A stretch of 64,000 nucleotides of DNA from Limobrevibacterium gyesilva (GCF_025989185.1 NZ_JAPDNT010000002.1:248001-312000), one strand, 5' to 3'. Counted from the first letter of the stretch, positions 1-8,769 are shown. Notes: generated from the sequence alone by a model not told the origin. A program made the numbers and translations.

Positions 1-1
1 G

Positions 2-358
2 GGCGAATGGCAGGACTGGCTGGTGGACGAGAGCGACAGCCAGGAGACCGCGATCGCCGAGCACGAGGAGATGTCGGGCCGCAAGGCCCTGCTCGCCGGC
101 GCGCTGAAGACGCTGAACGAGCGCGAGCGCCACATCCTCATCGAGCGGCGGCTGAAGGACAACCCGACCACGCTCGAGGAGTTGTCGCAGCAATACGGCA
201 TCTCCCGCGAGCGTGTCCGCCAGATCGAGGTCCGCGCGTTCGAGAAGCTGCAGAAGGCCATGCACACGCAGGTGGCCGAGCAGCGCCGCGCGGCCCGGCC
301 GCAGGCCCCAGGATCGGCCGCGCAGCCGCCGCAGGCCGCGGCGCATAGCGGCGCCTGA
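2..358 (+). CDS. rpoH: RNA polymerase sigma-32 factor RpoH, C-terminal part
   Basis: C-terminal portion of the heat-shock sigma factor, which directs RNA polymerase to chaperone and protease promoters. The frame is open from base 2, so the N-terminus lies outside the window. About 118 codons are present. Visible are the EWQDWLVDE stretch typical of RpoH between regions 3 and 4, then region 4 with LNERERHILIERRL and the DNA-binding helix-turn-helix YGISRERVRQIEVRAF. The tail after FEKLQ is Ala/Pro/Gln-rich and probably disordered. The gene converges on the membrane-protein/pseudokinase pair and ends just before a strong hairpin. Confidence is high for a group-3 sigma factor; RpoH is the best fit. 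Confidence 0.9.
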   Translation, partial: GEWQDWLVDESDSQETAIAEHEEMSGRKALLAGALKTLNERERHILIERRLKDNPTTLEELSQQYGISRERVRQIEVRAFEKLQKAMHTQVAEQRRAARPQAPGSAAQPPQAAAHSGA

Positions 359-364
359 CCAAAG

Positions 365-402
365 CCGCTTCCGGCGCGGCGCCTTCGCCGCGCCGGAAGC
401 GG
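365..402. terminator. 17-bp perfect hairpin between convergent genes
   Basis: Bases 365-381 are the exact reverse complement of 386-402, with a 4-base loop, starting 7 bases after the rpoH stop. On the minus strand the stem is followed by a short T run (CTTTGG), so it could terminate both rpoH and the minus-strand operon entering from the right. The stem is very GC-rich. Confidence 0.7.
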
Positions 403-430
403 ATACCGGCCCCACAACCGTAAACAGACC

Positions 431-949
431 TCAGCCCGGCGATGGCGACTCGCCGGGGGCGTCCTGCGCCATCGGCGCGTCGACCGGCGGAATGTCCCAC
501 AGCGCCTCATAGCGCGCCCGGATGGCCCGCAGCCGCACCATGCGGGCCTGCGCCCCGGCCTCCAACGCCAGCGCGAGCAGCAGCGGTCCCAGCTCCACCA
601 ACACCCACCCGCCCACCTGCGCCAGCCAGGCGGTGGCCAGCACCCGGGGATCGGCGATCAGATCCAGCGCGCTGCCGATCCGGTGCCCGGCCTGCCAGAG
701 CTCGGCCACGGGCTGCAGCGTCGTCGCCAGCCCCAGCAGCAGGATCGGCCGTGCCGTCGGCCGGCCAGGCGTCTGGTCCAAGGCCAGCGCCAGCAGTCCC
801 GGCCCCAGCAGCAAGCCTGCCAGCACCGCGGTCGGCGTCGCCAGCGTCGCCAATGCACCGCAGGCCAGCCCCTGCAGCCACAGCATCGATCCGCGCTTCC
901 GTGCAGCCTTCGGGGCCGATGCCGCGGCCATGGCGCGGGCCCGCCCCAT
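431..949 (-). CDS. Small polytopic membrane protein of unknown function
   Basis: A 172-residue protein with a basic N-terminus and three hydrophobic stretches (roughly residues 24-60, 70-85 and 110-132), so probably an inner-membrane protein. The rest is Ala/Leu-rich. The C-terminus is charged then Pro-rich. Its ATG overlaps the stop of the upstream pseudokinase gene by one base (TGATG), so the two are almost certainly translated from one mRNA. No family is recognised. It may be a membrane partner of the pseudokinase; that is inference from coupling alone. Confidence 0.65.
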   Translation of the reverse strand: MGRARAMAAASAPKAARKRGSMLWLQGLACGALATLATPTAVLAGLLLGPGLLALALDQTPGRPTARPILLLGLATTLQPVAELWQAGHRIGSALDLIADPRVLATAWLAQVGGWVLVELGPLLLALALEAGAQARMVRLRAIRARYEALWDIPPVDAPMAQDAPGESPSPG

Positions 950-2973
950 CAGCCCAGCACCGCCGCCACGGTCGCGATGGTGAGTGCGACCGCGCCGGCG
1001 CAGGCTACCGCTTCCTGCCCGATCCGCCGCGCTGCGTCGGCCCGCGCCGGTCCCCCCGCCGCGATCTGCGCCAGCTGCGCGTCGATCCGCTGCACCGCCG
1101 CCAGGGCCTCCTGCAACGCGCGCTCATCGGCCGCACGTGCCGGCGGATCGTCGAGCACTTCCAGCATCGCCGTCAGATGGCCGGTTTGGGCAGCCTCGGC
1201 CAGCGCGCGCTCGCGCCGTTCGCGTCCGTCACGGTTGCGCCACACCGCCAGCGCCGGCGCCGCCAGCGCCGCCAGCCACGCCGCCAGCGCAGGCACGGCC
1301 TCGCCATTCAGCCGCAGTTGCAGCCTGGCCAGCACGCGCAACGCGACAACGGCCGCAATCTCCGGGCGCGGCGGCTCGGCCAGCGCCACCAGATCGCCTT
1401 CCGCCCGCAGCTCGCCCCGCGCGGCGACGAAGGCGGCGATCTCACGATCGACCGGCAGCTGTCCGTGCAACTCCTGCCGTGCCGCCGCCGCCTCCAGTGC
1501 CGGCAGCAGCTCCGGCAGCCGGACCACCATCCGCCCGTCGAGCATCCGGCTGCGGCACGCCAGCAGCGGATTGAGCGTGTAGCGCAACCGCGTCATCCCG
1601 CCGCCCCAGCCACGCAGCCGCTGCAGCATGCGGTGCTGATGCGCGTCCGCCCGCAGGATCAGCGGATCGCACCGATCCGGCCGTGCCGCAGCCCAGGCCG
1701 CCACGGCCTCGGCTGCGACCACCTGCTGCAAAGCATCGGCGACCTCGGTGCCGGCCTCGCCGCCGCCGGCAGTGCCAGCCGCCACGATGGCCGGACCGAG
1801 CCCGTCCGGCCACACGGCGATGCCGCGCCAGCACAGCGGTGCCAGCGGGTCCAGAGCGGCCACTGCGCGCGCGGTCAGCAATCCGTCCGCCCGCTGGTCC
1901 TCAGCGTCCGGATCGGTGGCACGCAGCCGCACTGCCTCTTCCAGCCGGGCCGCAAGCTGGCTGTCCCCCAGGCTGCGGCGGATCCAGCGATCGACGCTGC
2001 CGGAGCGCAGCAGCCGTCCGCCCCGGTCGGGATCGGTCGCCAGGGCATAGGCCAGGGTGCGCGCCGTCCATGCCGCCTGCGGCCCCATCTCCAGCGGCCG
2101 TTGGGCGCGCCGCGGCGGCCGCGCCGCCACCCGGCGGGCACGCGCGGTCGCGGGATCGGCCAGCAGCGCCGGCGGCGGCCGGTGCTCCGGGTCCTCCGCG
2201 AGCATGCCCCGCACCAGGTCAGCGATCGCCGGCGGCAGCCGCTCATCGCCCGCCAGCGCCGCGAAACTGCCCATTTCCAGCTTGCGGCGGATGATCGCTG
2301 CGTCGTCCAGGCCGGCCATCGGCAGCCGCCCCAGCGCCAGCACCAGCAGCGTCACCCCCAGCGCATACACGTCGTCGGCGATGCTGCCGTCGCCGCGCCC
2401 GCATGGCAGGCACATGGCCGCATAGGGCGGCTCGTACAGTGCCGGTTGCAGACTCGCCGGCGGGGCCGCCCAGGCGCTGCCGAGCATCACCGGCTCGCCC
2501 GCACCGGCGCGGAACAGGTTGTCGGGCCGGATGGCGCGATGCGTGGCGTGGCACGCCTGCAACTGTTCCAGTGCATGCGCCGCCGGGCGCAGCAGGCGGT
2601 CGAGCAGTTCGGCCTCGCCCCAGGGCCGGGCCGGTGCGTCGCCAGCCGCCGCCAGCGGCGGGCCCGGCGGCGCCTGGCAGATCACGAACCAGGCCGGCAC
2701 CCCGGACGCATCCGGCGCCGGGCCATGCGCCAGCGGCGACAGCACGCCGTCCACTTGCGTCTGCGGCAGCATGTTCAGAGCCTGGGCCCGCGCCGGCGCA
2801 TCCGGCTGCACCTGCACGGCCATCAGCCCGGTCCGCCCGCCCTTGCGGTCATGTGCCACGAAAGCCGGCAAGCCGCCGCCGGCACCGGCGAGCGGCCGCG
2901 CCACATCGACGGCGAACGCACCGCCGATCAGCACCTCGCCCGCCCCGGCATCGTCAGCGCTGGTTTCCGGCAC
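949..2973 (-). CDS. Kinase-fold protein lacking catalytic residues, C-terminal membrane anchor
   Basis: A 674-residue protein. Its first ~275 residues follow the Ser/Thr protein-kinase pattern: the HRD-loop equivalent HRAIRPDNLF (145-154), an activation-loop end EPPY (181-184), the helix-F motif DDVYALGVTLL (200-210) and DPEHRP (261-266). The residues needed for phosphotransfer are missing. The VAIK lysine is Gln (MAVQV, 51-55), the HRD aspartate is Ala, and the DFG position reads LGSAW (164-168). The middle is a large Ala/Leu/Arg-rich helical region. The last ~20 residues form one hydrophobic segment, suggesting a tail anchor with the kinase fold in the cytoplasm. Start is a GTG with GAAGGG about 9 bases upstream. 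It is coupled to the next gene by TGATG. It probably acts as a scaffold or sensor (inference). Confidence 0.7.
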   Translation of the reverse strand: MPETSADDAGAGEVLIGGAFAVDVARPLAGAGGGLPAFVAHDRKGGRTGLMAVQVQPDAPARAQALNMLPQTQVDGVLSPLAHGPAPDASGVPAWFVICQAPPGPPLAAAGDAPARPWGEAELLDRLLRPAAHALEQLQACHATHRAIRPDNLFRAGAGEPVMLGSAWAAPPASLQPALYEPPYAAMCLPCGRGDGSIADDVYALGVTLLVLALGRLPMAGLDDAAIIRRKLEMGSFAALAGDERLPPAIADLVRGMLAEDPEHRPPPALLADPATARARRVAARPPRRAQRPLEMGPQAAWTARTLAYALATDPDRGGRLLRSGSVDRWIRRSLGDSQLAARLEEAVRLRATDPDAEDQRADGLLTARAVAALDPLAPLCWRGIAVWPDGLGPAIVAAGTAGGGEAGTEVADALQQVVAAEAVAAWAAARPDRCDPLILRADAHQHRMLQRLRGWGGGMTRLRYTLNPLLACRSRMLDGRMVVRLPELLPALEAAAARQELHGQLPVDREIAAFVAARGELRAEGDLVALAEPPRPEIAAVVALRVLARLQLRLNGEAVPALAAWLAALAAPALAVWRNRDGRERRERALAEAAQTGHLTAMLEVLDDPPARAADERALQEALAAVQRIDAQLAQIAAGGPARADAARRIGQEAVACAGAVALTIATVAAVLG

Positions 2974-3065
2974 GGCAGTACCCTTCGCGATCGGATCTGA
3001 CCGCGATGGTAGGCGCCGATGGTTACCGAACCCGCAACGGCGCCGCCCGGATCAGCGGGCCGCCG

Positions 3066-4646
3066 TCAGGGCGCCGGACGCAGCAAGGCCGCCTGCGCCC
3101 CCTCGGCCATGGTCGGCCGATAGCTGAACCCGGCCCGGGTCGCCCAGGCATTGTCAGGGAAATGCAGCGGAATGATCGCGGTGTCCTGCACCAATGCGAT
3201 CCGTGCCGCCGCCTGCAATGCCGCCGTCCGCGCCGCCGGATCGCGCTCCCCCTGGCTGCGCTCCAGCGCCGCGTCCACCGCAGGATCGGAGAAGCGGAAC
3301 CGGTTCAGCGCCCCCAGCCCGCGCTCGGCATCGTAGCTGTTCAGCACCTGCGACATGGCGGTGTAGGCGTCGCCCGCGGTCGAACCGAAGCCGATCAGGA
3401 ACGCGGCAAACTCCCGCTTCGCCGCGCGCGAGAAGAAGGCGTTGGAGGGCAGCACGTCCACCTCGGTGCCGATGCCCGCGCGCGTCCATTGCTGCGCCAC
3501 CGCCTGCGCCGTCTTGGCATCCTCGACATAGCGGTTGTTGGGCGAGGTCAGGGTCAGCCGGAACCCCTGCCCCCACCCGGCTTCGGCCAGCAACTGCTTC
3601 GCCGCCGCCGGATCGAAGTCCGGCGCCACGATCGACGGGTCATGGCCGATGAACCCCTCGGGCACCATCTGCCCGGTGGAGTGGCCGGCCCCGTGCAACA
3701 GCCGGTCGACGATCAGCGTCCGGTTGATCGCCAGGGACAGCGCGCGCCGCACCCGCGCATCCTTCAGCGGATTCGCCGCCAGCGGCTTGCCGTCCATGCC
3801 GCGAAGCTGCGGCGATGTGTCGTGTTCCTGGTCCAGCGCCAGATAGATCAGCCGCGCCGACGGCGCCGTCCACAGCTTCACCGCCGGGTTGCCGCGCAGC
3901 TTCTCGATATCGCCTGGCGGCACGCTGTCGATCAGGTCGACATCGCCGGCAAGCAGCGCCGCCAGCCGCGCCGCGTCGTTGCTCATCGGGCGGATCACCG
4001 CGCGTTCGAACGGCAGCGACGGATCGAAGCGCTCCAGCACCAGCCGCTCACCCGGCTTCCACTCCACGAACCGCCATGGACCGGAACCGATGGCGGCGCG
4101 GCCGCTGTTGAAGTCCGCCGTTGTCGCATCGCGCGCGGCCTTCCCGGAGACGATCCAGGCGCTCATCGCATTCAACGGCACAGACGGGTCGAAGCCCTTG
4201 GTGCGCAGCCGCACGATATCGCTGCCCTCGACCTCGATCGCCGTGGTGATGCCGGCGAGCCGCACGAACGGCGCCGGGCTGCCGGGTACGTGCGGCATCC
4301 GTTCCAGGCTGAAGCGCACATCCTCGGCCGTCACCGGCGTGCCGTCGTGGAAGCGCGCGCCCGGCCGCAGGCGGAACTCCCACGCATCGTCGCCCACCGC
4401 CCGCCAGCTCGCGGCCAGCCCCGCCGCCGGCCGCATGGCAGCGTCCGCAGTGAGAAGCGTCTCGAAAATATGCTGGGCCACGGTCTGGTTGGCGCCGACC
4501 AGGGCGTAGTGCGGATCGATCGAACTGGTTTCGGTCTGAACGCCCAGCCGCGCATCCATGGCCCGCGCCTGCGGCATTGCGGCGATCAGGGCGACTGCCA
4601 GCGCGGCTCCGCCCGCCGGCCATGTTGCGAAACATCTCTTTCCCAT
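3066..4646 (-). CDS. Family 5 (dipeptide/oligopeptide-type) extracellular solute-binding protein
   Basis: Periplasmic receptor of a peptide/nickel-class ABC importer, 526 residues. The chosen ATG gives a typical Sec signal peptide (MGKRCFATW, a hydrophobic core, then cleavage after ARA). An ATG 33 bases further upstream lacks a ribosome site. Family features seen: SSIDPHYALVG near the mature N-terminus, the lobe motif FHDGTPVTAEDVRFSLER, and LNAMSAWIV and RRALSLAINR further on. No permease or ATPase gene is adjacent, so it either serves a transporter encoded elsewhere or is an orphan receptor. The ligand cannot be told from sequence. Confidence 0.88.
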   Translation of the reverse strand: MGKRCFATWPAGGAALAVALIAAMPQARAMDARLGVQTETSSIDPHYALVGANQTVAQHIFETLLTADAAMRPAAGLAASWRAVGDDAWEFRLRPGARFHDGTPVTAEDVRFSLERMPHVPGSPAPFVRLAGITTAIEVEGSDIVRLRTKGFDPSVPLNAMSAWIVSGKAARDATTADFNSGRAAIGSGPWRFVEWKPGERLVLERFDPSLPFERAVIRPMSNDAARLAALLAGDVDLIDSVPPGDIEKLRGNPAVKLWTAPSARLIYLALDQEHDTSPQLRGMDGKPLAANPLKDARVRRALSLAINRTLIVDRLLHGAGHSTGQMVPEGFIGHDPSIVAPDFDPAAAKQLLAEAGWGQGFRLTLTSPNNRYVEDAKTAQAVAQQWTRAGIGTEVDVLPSNAFFSRAAKREFAAFLIGFGSTAGDAYTAMSQVLNSYDAERGLGALNRFRFSDPAVDAALERSQGERDPAARTAALQAAARIALVQDTAIIPLHFPDNAWATRAGFSYRPTMAEGAQAALLRPAP

Positions 4647-4812
4647 AGCGCATTCATTCCCAGCTTGTGCGACGATCACAGACTATTTAACAATCCACCC
4701 CACGCGTTGTGGCTAAAAAAGCGTGATCCAGCGCAGAATCGGCACGGTGGATCGTCGCTGATACGCCCATCTCGCGCCGGGACCGAGCTGGCACATGGAG
4801 GTTGGCGGCCGA

Positions 4813-5745
4813 ATGACGGTGGATGAGAAACGTCCGGCCGAGTGTGAACCGGCGCCGGCCGGCACGGCAACCAGAACCGCCCGGGCTGCAGCCATGCAAA
4901 CCATGGGGCTGCCTCTGGCCAACGCGGGCAACACCGAACCGGCCGAAACCGATCCGATTGCCGCCGATCATCTGGGCGAGACCGATCTCCATATCGCCCT
5001 GGCCGATGCCTGGATCCACACCCTCTACCAGCCGATCGTCCGCATGGCCGATCGCCGGCCCATCGGCGTCGAGGTGCTGGCCCGGCTCGACCATCCCTCA
5101 CGCGGCATGCTGCAGCCCGGCCTGTTCGTTCCGTCGATGGAGGACGCCGGCCTGTCCTGGAGTCTGACCCAGGCCGTGATGCGCCGGGCCTTCGCCGATT
5201 GGGGCAGCGGGCAGTTCGGCCAGATGGACCTCACACTCGCCCTGAACCTCCCGCTCGACGTATTGCTGACGCCGGACGCCTTGACGCGCCTGGATGCCGC
5301 CCGCAACGATGCCGGCATTCCCGCCGAGCGCGTAGTCATCGAACTCACCGAGAGCCGGCCCCTCGCCTGCCTGCACAGGCTGGGCGAGGCCGCGCGCCGC
5401 CTGCGTGCCATCGGTTACGGACTCGCCATCGATGACGTGGGCCCGGCCATCCGCGACCACAGCGCCCTGCTCGGCCTTTCCTTCACGTCGATGAAGCTGG
5501 ACAAGGACCTGGTGCAACGGGCCGCCGCCGACCCGGCCGCCACCCGCTTCCTGACCTCGGCGGTCGCCGCCGCCCACGAAGCCGGTCTCAGCGTCACTGC
5601 CGAGGGCGTCGAGGATGCCGCCACCTGGGCCTATATGGAACTGCTCGGTGTCGAGCATGTGCAAGGCTTTCTCGTCAGCCGCCCGCTGGCGGCCGAGGAG
5701 GTGGCGGCGTGGCGCCAGGCATGGTGCGGTGGCCAGTGCTGCTAG
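4813..5745 (+). CDS. EAL-domain cyclic-di-GMP phosphodiesterase
   Basis: A 310-residue protein that should hydrolyse c-di-GMP to pGpG. An unstructured N-terminus of ~60 residues precedes one EAL domain with no GGDEF domain. The catalytic set is present: E87 in EVLARL (EAL motif), the Asn of LALNLPL, the Glu of VIELTES, the Asp pair of AIDDVG, the Lys of MKLDKDL, the Glu of TAEGVED, and the Gln of VQGFLVSRPL. The phosphodiesterase is therefore likely active. The internal ATG is preferred because GGAGG lies about 11 bases upstream, whereas the ATG at 4795 overlaps that site. No sensory domain is attached. The convergent neighbour is a histidine kinase. Confidence 0.85.
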   Translation: MTVDEKRPAECEPAPAGTATRTARAAAMQTMGLPLANAGNTEPAETDPIAADHLGETDLHIALADAWIHTLYQPIVRMADRRPIGVEVLARLDHPSRGMLQPGLFVPSMEDAGLSWSLTQAVMRRAFADWGSGQFGQMDLTLALNLPLDVLLTPDALTRLDAARNDAGIPAERVVIELTESRPLACLHRLGEAARRLRAIGYGLAIDDVGPAIRDHSALLGLSFTSMKLDKDLVQRAAADPAATRFLTSAVAAAHEAGLSVTAEGVEDAATWAYMELLGVEHVQGFLVSRPLAAEEVAAWRQAWCGGQCC

Positions 5746-5758
5746 GGCATTCTTCAAT

Positions 5759-5782
5759 ATAATTATTATAACTAATAATTAT
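5759..5782. repeat. AT-only perfect palindrome between convergent genes
   Basis: Bases 5759-5768 (ATAATTATTA) pair perfectly with 5773-5782 around the loop TAAC. It is the only run of this kind in a very GC-rich neighbourhood, in the 68-base gap between convergent EAL and kinase genes. The stem is too weak for a classical intrinsic terminator. A protein-binding or mRNA 3'-end role is possible. Confidence 0.6.
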
Positions 5783-5813
5783 TTCGACAACATCCCATCC
5801 TCGCCGGTCGGGG

Positions 5814-7202
5814 TCAGGCCGCCGGCACCTCGTCGGGCCGCTCGGGCAGATGAATCGAAACCAGGGTGCCCTCGCCGAGCCGGCTGTCCAGCTCCAGCCG
5901 GCCGCCATGCATTGCGACCAGCTGGCGTGCCAGCGGCAATCCGATCCCGGCCCCATCCCGCAGTCGGTCCAGGCCGCTATCCGCCTGCCAGAACGGCTCG
6001 AACACATGGGGAATATTGGATTCGGCGATGCCGATTCCGCTGTCGGCCACCGTCATCACGGCGCCGCCCTGGACGTCCGGCCTGAGCGTCACCGTCACCT
6101 GGCCGCCGGCGGGCGTGAACTTCACCGCGTTCCCCGCCACATACAGCAGCACCTGGCGCAGCCGCTGCTCGTCGGCGTGGATCAGGATGGGCTGCTTGGC
6201 CACGTCCGCGGCCAGCCGGACGCCCGCCGCCGTCGCGGTCTGGGCCAACATCTCCAGCGTGCCGCGCAGCATCGCGCCCACATCCACCGCGGCAATGTTC
6301 AGCCGCAGGCTGCCGCTCTCGATGCGGGCATAGTCGAGAATGTCGTTGATCAACGACAGCAGGTGCTGGCCGCTGCCCAGGATATGCCCGGCATAGTCGC
6401 AATATTCCGTCGACCCGATCGGCCCCAGCACCTGCTGGTGCATGATCTCGGCAAAGCCGATCACCGCGTTCAGCGGCGTGCGCAACTCGTGACTCATCGC
6501 CGCCAGGAAGCCGGACTTGGCGCGACTTGCCGCCTCGGCCTGCTCCTTGGCCTGGCGGAGCCCGTCCTCCAGCTGCGTCCGCTCGGTGATGTCGATGGCG
6601 ACCCTGGCGACTCCCCAGATCGTGCCGTCCGCGTTGGCGAGCGGGACCTTGCTGGTCAGCCAGTGATGCTCGGCACCGTCGGCAGTGGAATAGGTCTCCT
6701 CGAAGAACGGTGTGGCCTGGCCGGAGCGGATCACCTCCGCATCGATACGACACGTATAGCGGCCGTATTCCTCGCCCAGCAGGTCCGACGGCGTCTTCCC
6801 GACCGCCTCCTCCGGCGTGACGCCGTACAGGTCGGCCTGGTAGCGGTTCATGAACAAATAGCGTGACTGGATGTCCTTGGCGCTGAACATCACCGGCAGC
6901 GCATTGGCGAGCGTATCGATGAAGTCGGCGACCGGATGGGCCGCAGCCTCCGCCGGCATCGAGATCAGCGTCCAGTTCCGCACCCCGTCCGGGCTGAAGC
7001 GCGCCCGCACTTCTCCGCCGGCGCAGGCGGCTCCCGCCGCGCCGGCATTCTGGGCGGCCCGCAGGATGAAGCCGTGATTGGCGAACAGGCAGGCGCCTTC
7101 GTCATCGAATACGCCCATCGGACAGGGTGCCACCGTCACCAGCGCGCGCGCGGCCTCGCCAGCAGGATCGGCCACTGTGGCGACATCCTCCGGCAAGTTC
7201 AT
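5814..7202 (-). CDS. PAS-domain sensor histidine kinase
   Basis: Soluble histidine kinase of 462 residues with no obvious membrane segment. A degenerate PAS-like N-terminus (about 15-85) is followed by a clear PAS/PAC domain (about 95-208, with LFMNRYQADLYG and GVARVAIDITERT). A short coiled coil leads to the HisKA domain with the phospho-acceptor H238 in MSHELRTPLN. The HATPase domain has the N-box VAGNAVKFTPAGG, the G1 box VADSGIGI, the F box FEPFWQAD and the G2 box GAGIGLPLA. All boxes are intact. The ATG at 7202 is preferred over longer in-frame starts because the extra sequence does not resemble a domain. No response regulator is adjacent, so it is an orphan kinase. Confidence 0.85.
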   Translation of the reverse strand: MNLPEDVATVADPAGEAARALVTVAPCPMGVFDDEGACLFANHGFILRAAQNAGAAGAACAGGEVRARFSPDGVRNWTLISMPAEAAAHPVADFIDTLANALPVMFSAKDIQSRYLFMNRYQADLYGVTPEEAVGKTPSDLLGEEYGRYTCRIDAEVIRSGQATPFFEETYSTADGAEHHWLTSKVPLANADGTIWGVARVAIDITERTQLEDGLRQAKEQAEAASRAKSGFLAAMSHELRTPLNAVIGFAEIMHQQVLGPIGSTEYCDYAGHILGSGQHLLSLINDILDYARIESGSLRLNIAAVDVGAMLRGTLEMLAQTATAAGVRLAADVAKQPILIHADEQRLRQVLLYVAGNAVKFTPAGGQVTVTLRPDVQGGAVMTVADSGIGIAESNIPHVFEPFWQADSGLDRLRDGAGIGLPLARQLVAMHGGRLELDSRLGEGTLVSIHLPERPDEVPAA

Positions 7203-7514
7203 GACACCACGCGACAACGGCCCCCCGCCGTACTGTCCTCTGTCGACACGGTAACACCATGCGCCGCGCGGTACCCAGAACCAACTTCGCTCGGTCACGG
7301 GGCGGACGTCTTGGCGACATCATCCGATAGCCAGGGGTACCAATCAGCATCACGGCCGCCGCCGCAGTTTACGGCCAGGTTCGGCCGATGCGCGACACGC
7401 CTGGTGACACTGTGCGGAGTATCGGGGATCGCCAGCAATACGCGGCACATGGCAGCCGGTTGATATCCAGCCGCCGAAGAAGCGTCCGCCGCTGCCGACG
7501 CGCCATTGGTTTAT
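7203..7514. other. Intergenic stretch upstream of the histidine kinase
   Basis: About 312 bases between the kinase start and tRNA-Pro. It should contain the kinase promoter. I see no convincing promoter hexamers, repeat, hairpin or credible open reading frame in it. Confidence 0.4.
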
Positions 7515-7591
7515 TGGTCGGAGCGGCGGGATTTGAACCCACGACCCCCAGTCCCCCAGACTGATGCGCTACCAGGCTGCGCTACGCTCCG
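7515..7591 (-). tRNA. tRNA-Pro(GGG)
   Basis: Reading the minus strand, a 7-bp acceptor stem (CGGAGCG/CGCTCCG) encloses a D-arm, an anticodon arm with loop CTGGGGG, a T-arm with loop TTCAAAT, discriminator A and an encoded CCA end. Positions 34-36 read GGG, giving proline for CCC/CCU codons. The 77-base length with CCA is standard. It stands alone, with no integrase or attachment-site duplication beside it. Confidence 0.96.
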
Positions 7592-7685
7592 ACCGCGGGG
7601 GCGCTCCATGTAGCAGCGGTCGCGCCGAGCCGCAACGCAGGAAACGCCGCATTGCCTTGCTCATTTGACGTTCGCCCAGGGGAGA

Positions 7686-8339
7686 TCAGGCGGAACGGGG
7701 CAGCAAGGCCCGCAGCGCCTCCAATTCGTGCAATGTCGCGGTCAGCACGGCGCGCAGGCGCGCCGCCTCGCTGTCCGCCGCCTCGGCCTCGCCGGGAGAC
7801 ACGGCGGGTGCCGGCGCGGGTGCCGGCTGGGCGACGTGCGGCGGTTGCGGGCTGGCGGGGTGGGGCGGTGTCAGGCCGGGCATCGGCAGTTGCGGCTCAA
7901 CGTCCAGCGCGCCGGGCCCGCCACGCTCCGCCTCGGCCTCGGCCTGCTCGTCCGGCGTTGCCGGGGGAATGTCGTCGGACAGCTTGCCGCCGCCCTCGCG
8001 CAGCAGGCGCTGCACCCCCTTGATCGTATATCCTTGAATATACAACAGATCCGAGATGCGCCGCAGCAGCAGGATGTCGTCTGGCCGGTAATACCGCCGT
8101 CCGCCCCCCCGCTTCAGCGGCTTCACTTGCGGAAACTTCGTCTCCCAGAACCGCAGCACGTGCTGTGGGATATGAAGTTCATCGGCCACCTCGCTGATCG
8201 TGCGGAAGGCGTTCGGCGCCTTCTTCAGCCTGGCCCGTCCGGCATCTCCGTGCTCTGTCCCGGCATCCGGGTCGGACCCGCTCATTCTCAGGCCGTCTGC
8301 ATCGCCGCTCATTCCGAGGGCGCGCACACCGCTGCTCAT
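7686..8339 (-). CDS. MerR-family transcriptional regulator
   Basis: A 217-residue protein. Residues ~43-115 form a MerR-type winged helix-turn-helix: [21 protein letters not shown], then [20 protein letters not shown] and the helix [16 protein letters not shown]. The C-terminal half is Pro/Ala/Glu-rich with a final helical stretch ending in [11 protein letters not shown]. There are no effector-binding cysteines of the metal-sensing type. The ATG overlaps the ihfA stop (ATGA), so it is co-translated with ihfA, a pairing common in alphaproteobacteria. Target genes are not predictable here. Confidence 0.88.
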   Translation of the reverse strand: MSSGVRALGMSGDADGLRMSGSDPDAGTEHGDAGRARLKKAPNAFRTISEVADELHIPQHVLRFWETKFPQVKPLKRGGGRRYYRPDDILLLRRISDLLYIQGYTIKGVQRLLREGGGKLSDDIPPATPDEQAEAEAERGGPGALDVEPQLPMPGLTPPHPASPQPPHVAQPAPAPAPAVSPGEAEAADSEAARLRAVLTATLHELEALRALLPRSA

Positions 8340-8647
8340 TCCTCATCTCCGGCTGGCGGGGTCATGTGGTTGACATGGGCCTTCAGCACCTGGCTGGGCC
8401 GGAACACCAGGACGCGCCGCGGCAGGATCGGAACCTCGACCCCCGTCTTCGGATTGCGGCCGATCCGGCGCCCCTTCTGGCGCACCGAGAAGGTCCCGAA
8501 GCCACTGATCTTGACGGATTCACCACTTTCGAGTGCGGAGGACATGCGCTCCAGCACCGTCTCCAGCAGATCGGCGGATTCATTGCGGGACAGGCCGACC
8601 TGCGTATAGATCGTCTCTGTCAGGTGCGCGCGGGTGACGGTGTTCAT
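8336..8647 (-). CDS. ihfA: Integration host factor subunit alpha
   Basis: DNA-bending nucleoid protein, 103 residues, which pairs with IHF-beta and supports recombination, replication and sigma-54 transcription. The HU/IHF fold is complete: [14 protein letters not shown] at the start, then [22 protein letters not shown] and the beta-arm tip followed by [15 protein letters not shown]. There is no Shine-Dalgarno sequence upstream of the ATG, although a promoter-like pair sits so that transcription would begin at the start codon. It is coupled to merR downstream. IHF-like sites are seen at the two PEP-CTERM promoters in this window. Confidence 0.95.
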   Translation of the reverse strand: MNTVTRAHLTETIYTQVGLSRNESADLLETVLERMSSALESGESVKISGFGTFSVRQKGRRIGRNPKTGVEVPILPRRVLVFRPSQVLKAHVNHMTPPAGDEE

Positions 8648-8653
8648 GGATGA

Positions 8654-8682
8654 ACGCTAGGCAGCCGGAAACGACTCGTCAA
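8654..8682 (-). promoter_or_regulatory. Candidate sigma-70 promoter giving a leaderless ihfA mRNA
   Basis: On the minus strand TTGACG (8682-8677) and TAGCGT (8659-8654) are separated by 17 bases. They match the -35 consensus at five positions and the three most conserved -10 positions. Seven bases beyond the -10 is the A of the ihfA ATG (8647), which has no ribosome site. Prediction only. Confidence 0.35.
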
Positions 8683-8769
8683 GAAATCATAATATCAAGC
8701 GGTTGCGACCGGCCGATCCAGGCGGGTCGCAACCGTGCCCTGACGGGAACGCGAGCCTTGCCGGCGGCG

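Noticed and set aside
442-3000. Very long plus-strand open frame (852 codons)
   Set aside because: It is antisense to the pseudokinase and membrane-protein genes; its translation is Arg/Pro/Ala low-complexity, as expected in GC-rich DNA.
2403-4826. 807-codon plus-strand open frame
   Set aside because: Antisense to the solute-binding protein; no domain pattern and no ribosome site.
7515-7591. tRNA-Pro as an island attachment site
   Set aside because: No integrase and no repeat of the tRNA 3' end nearby.
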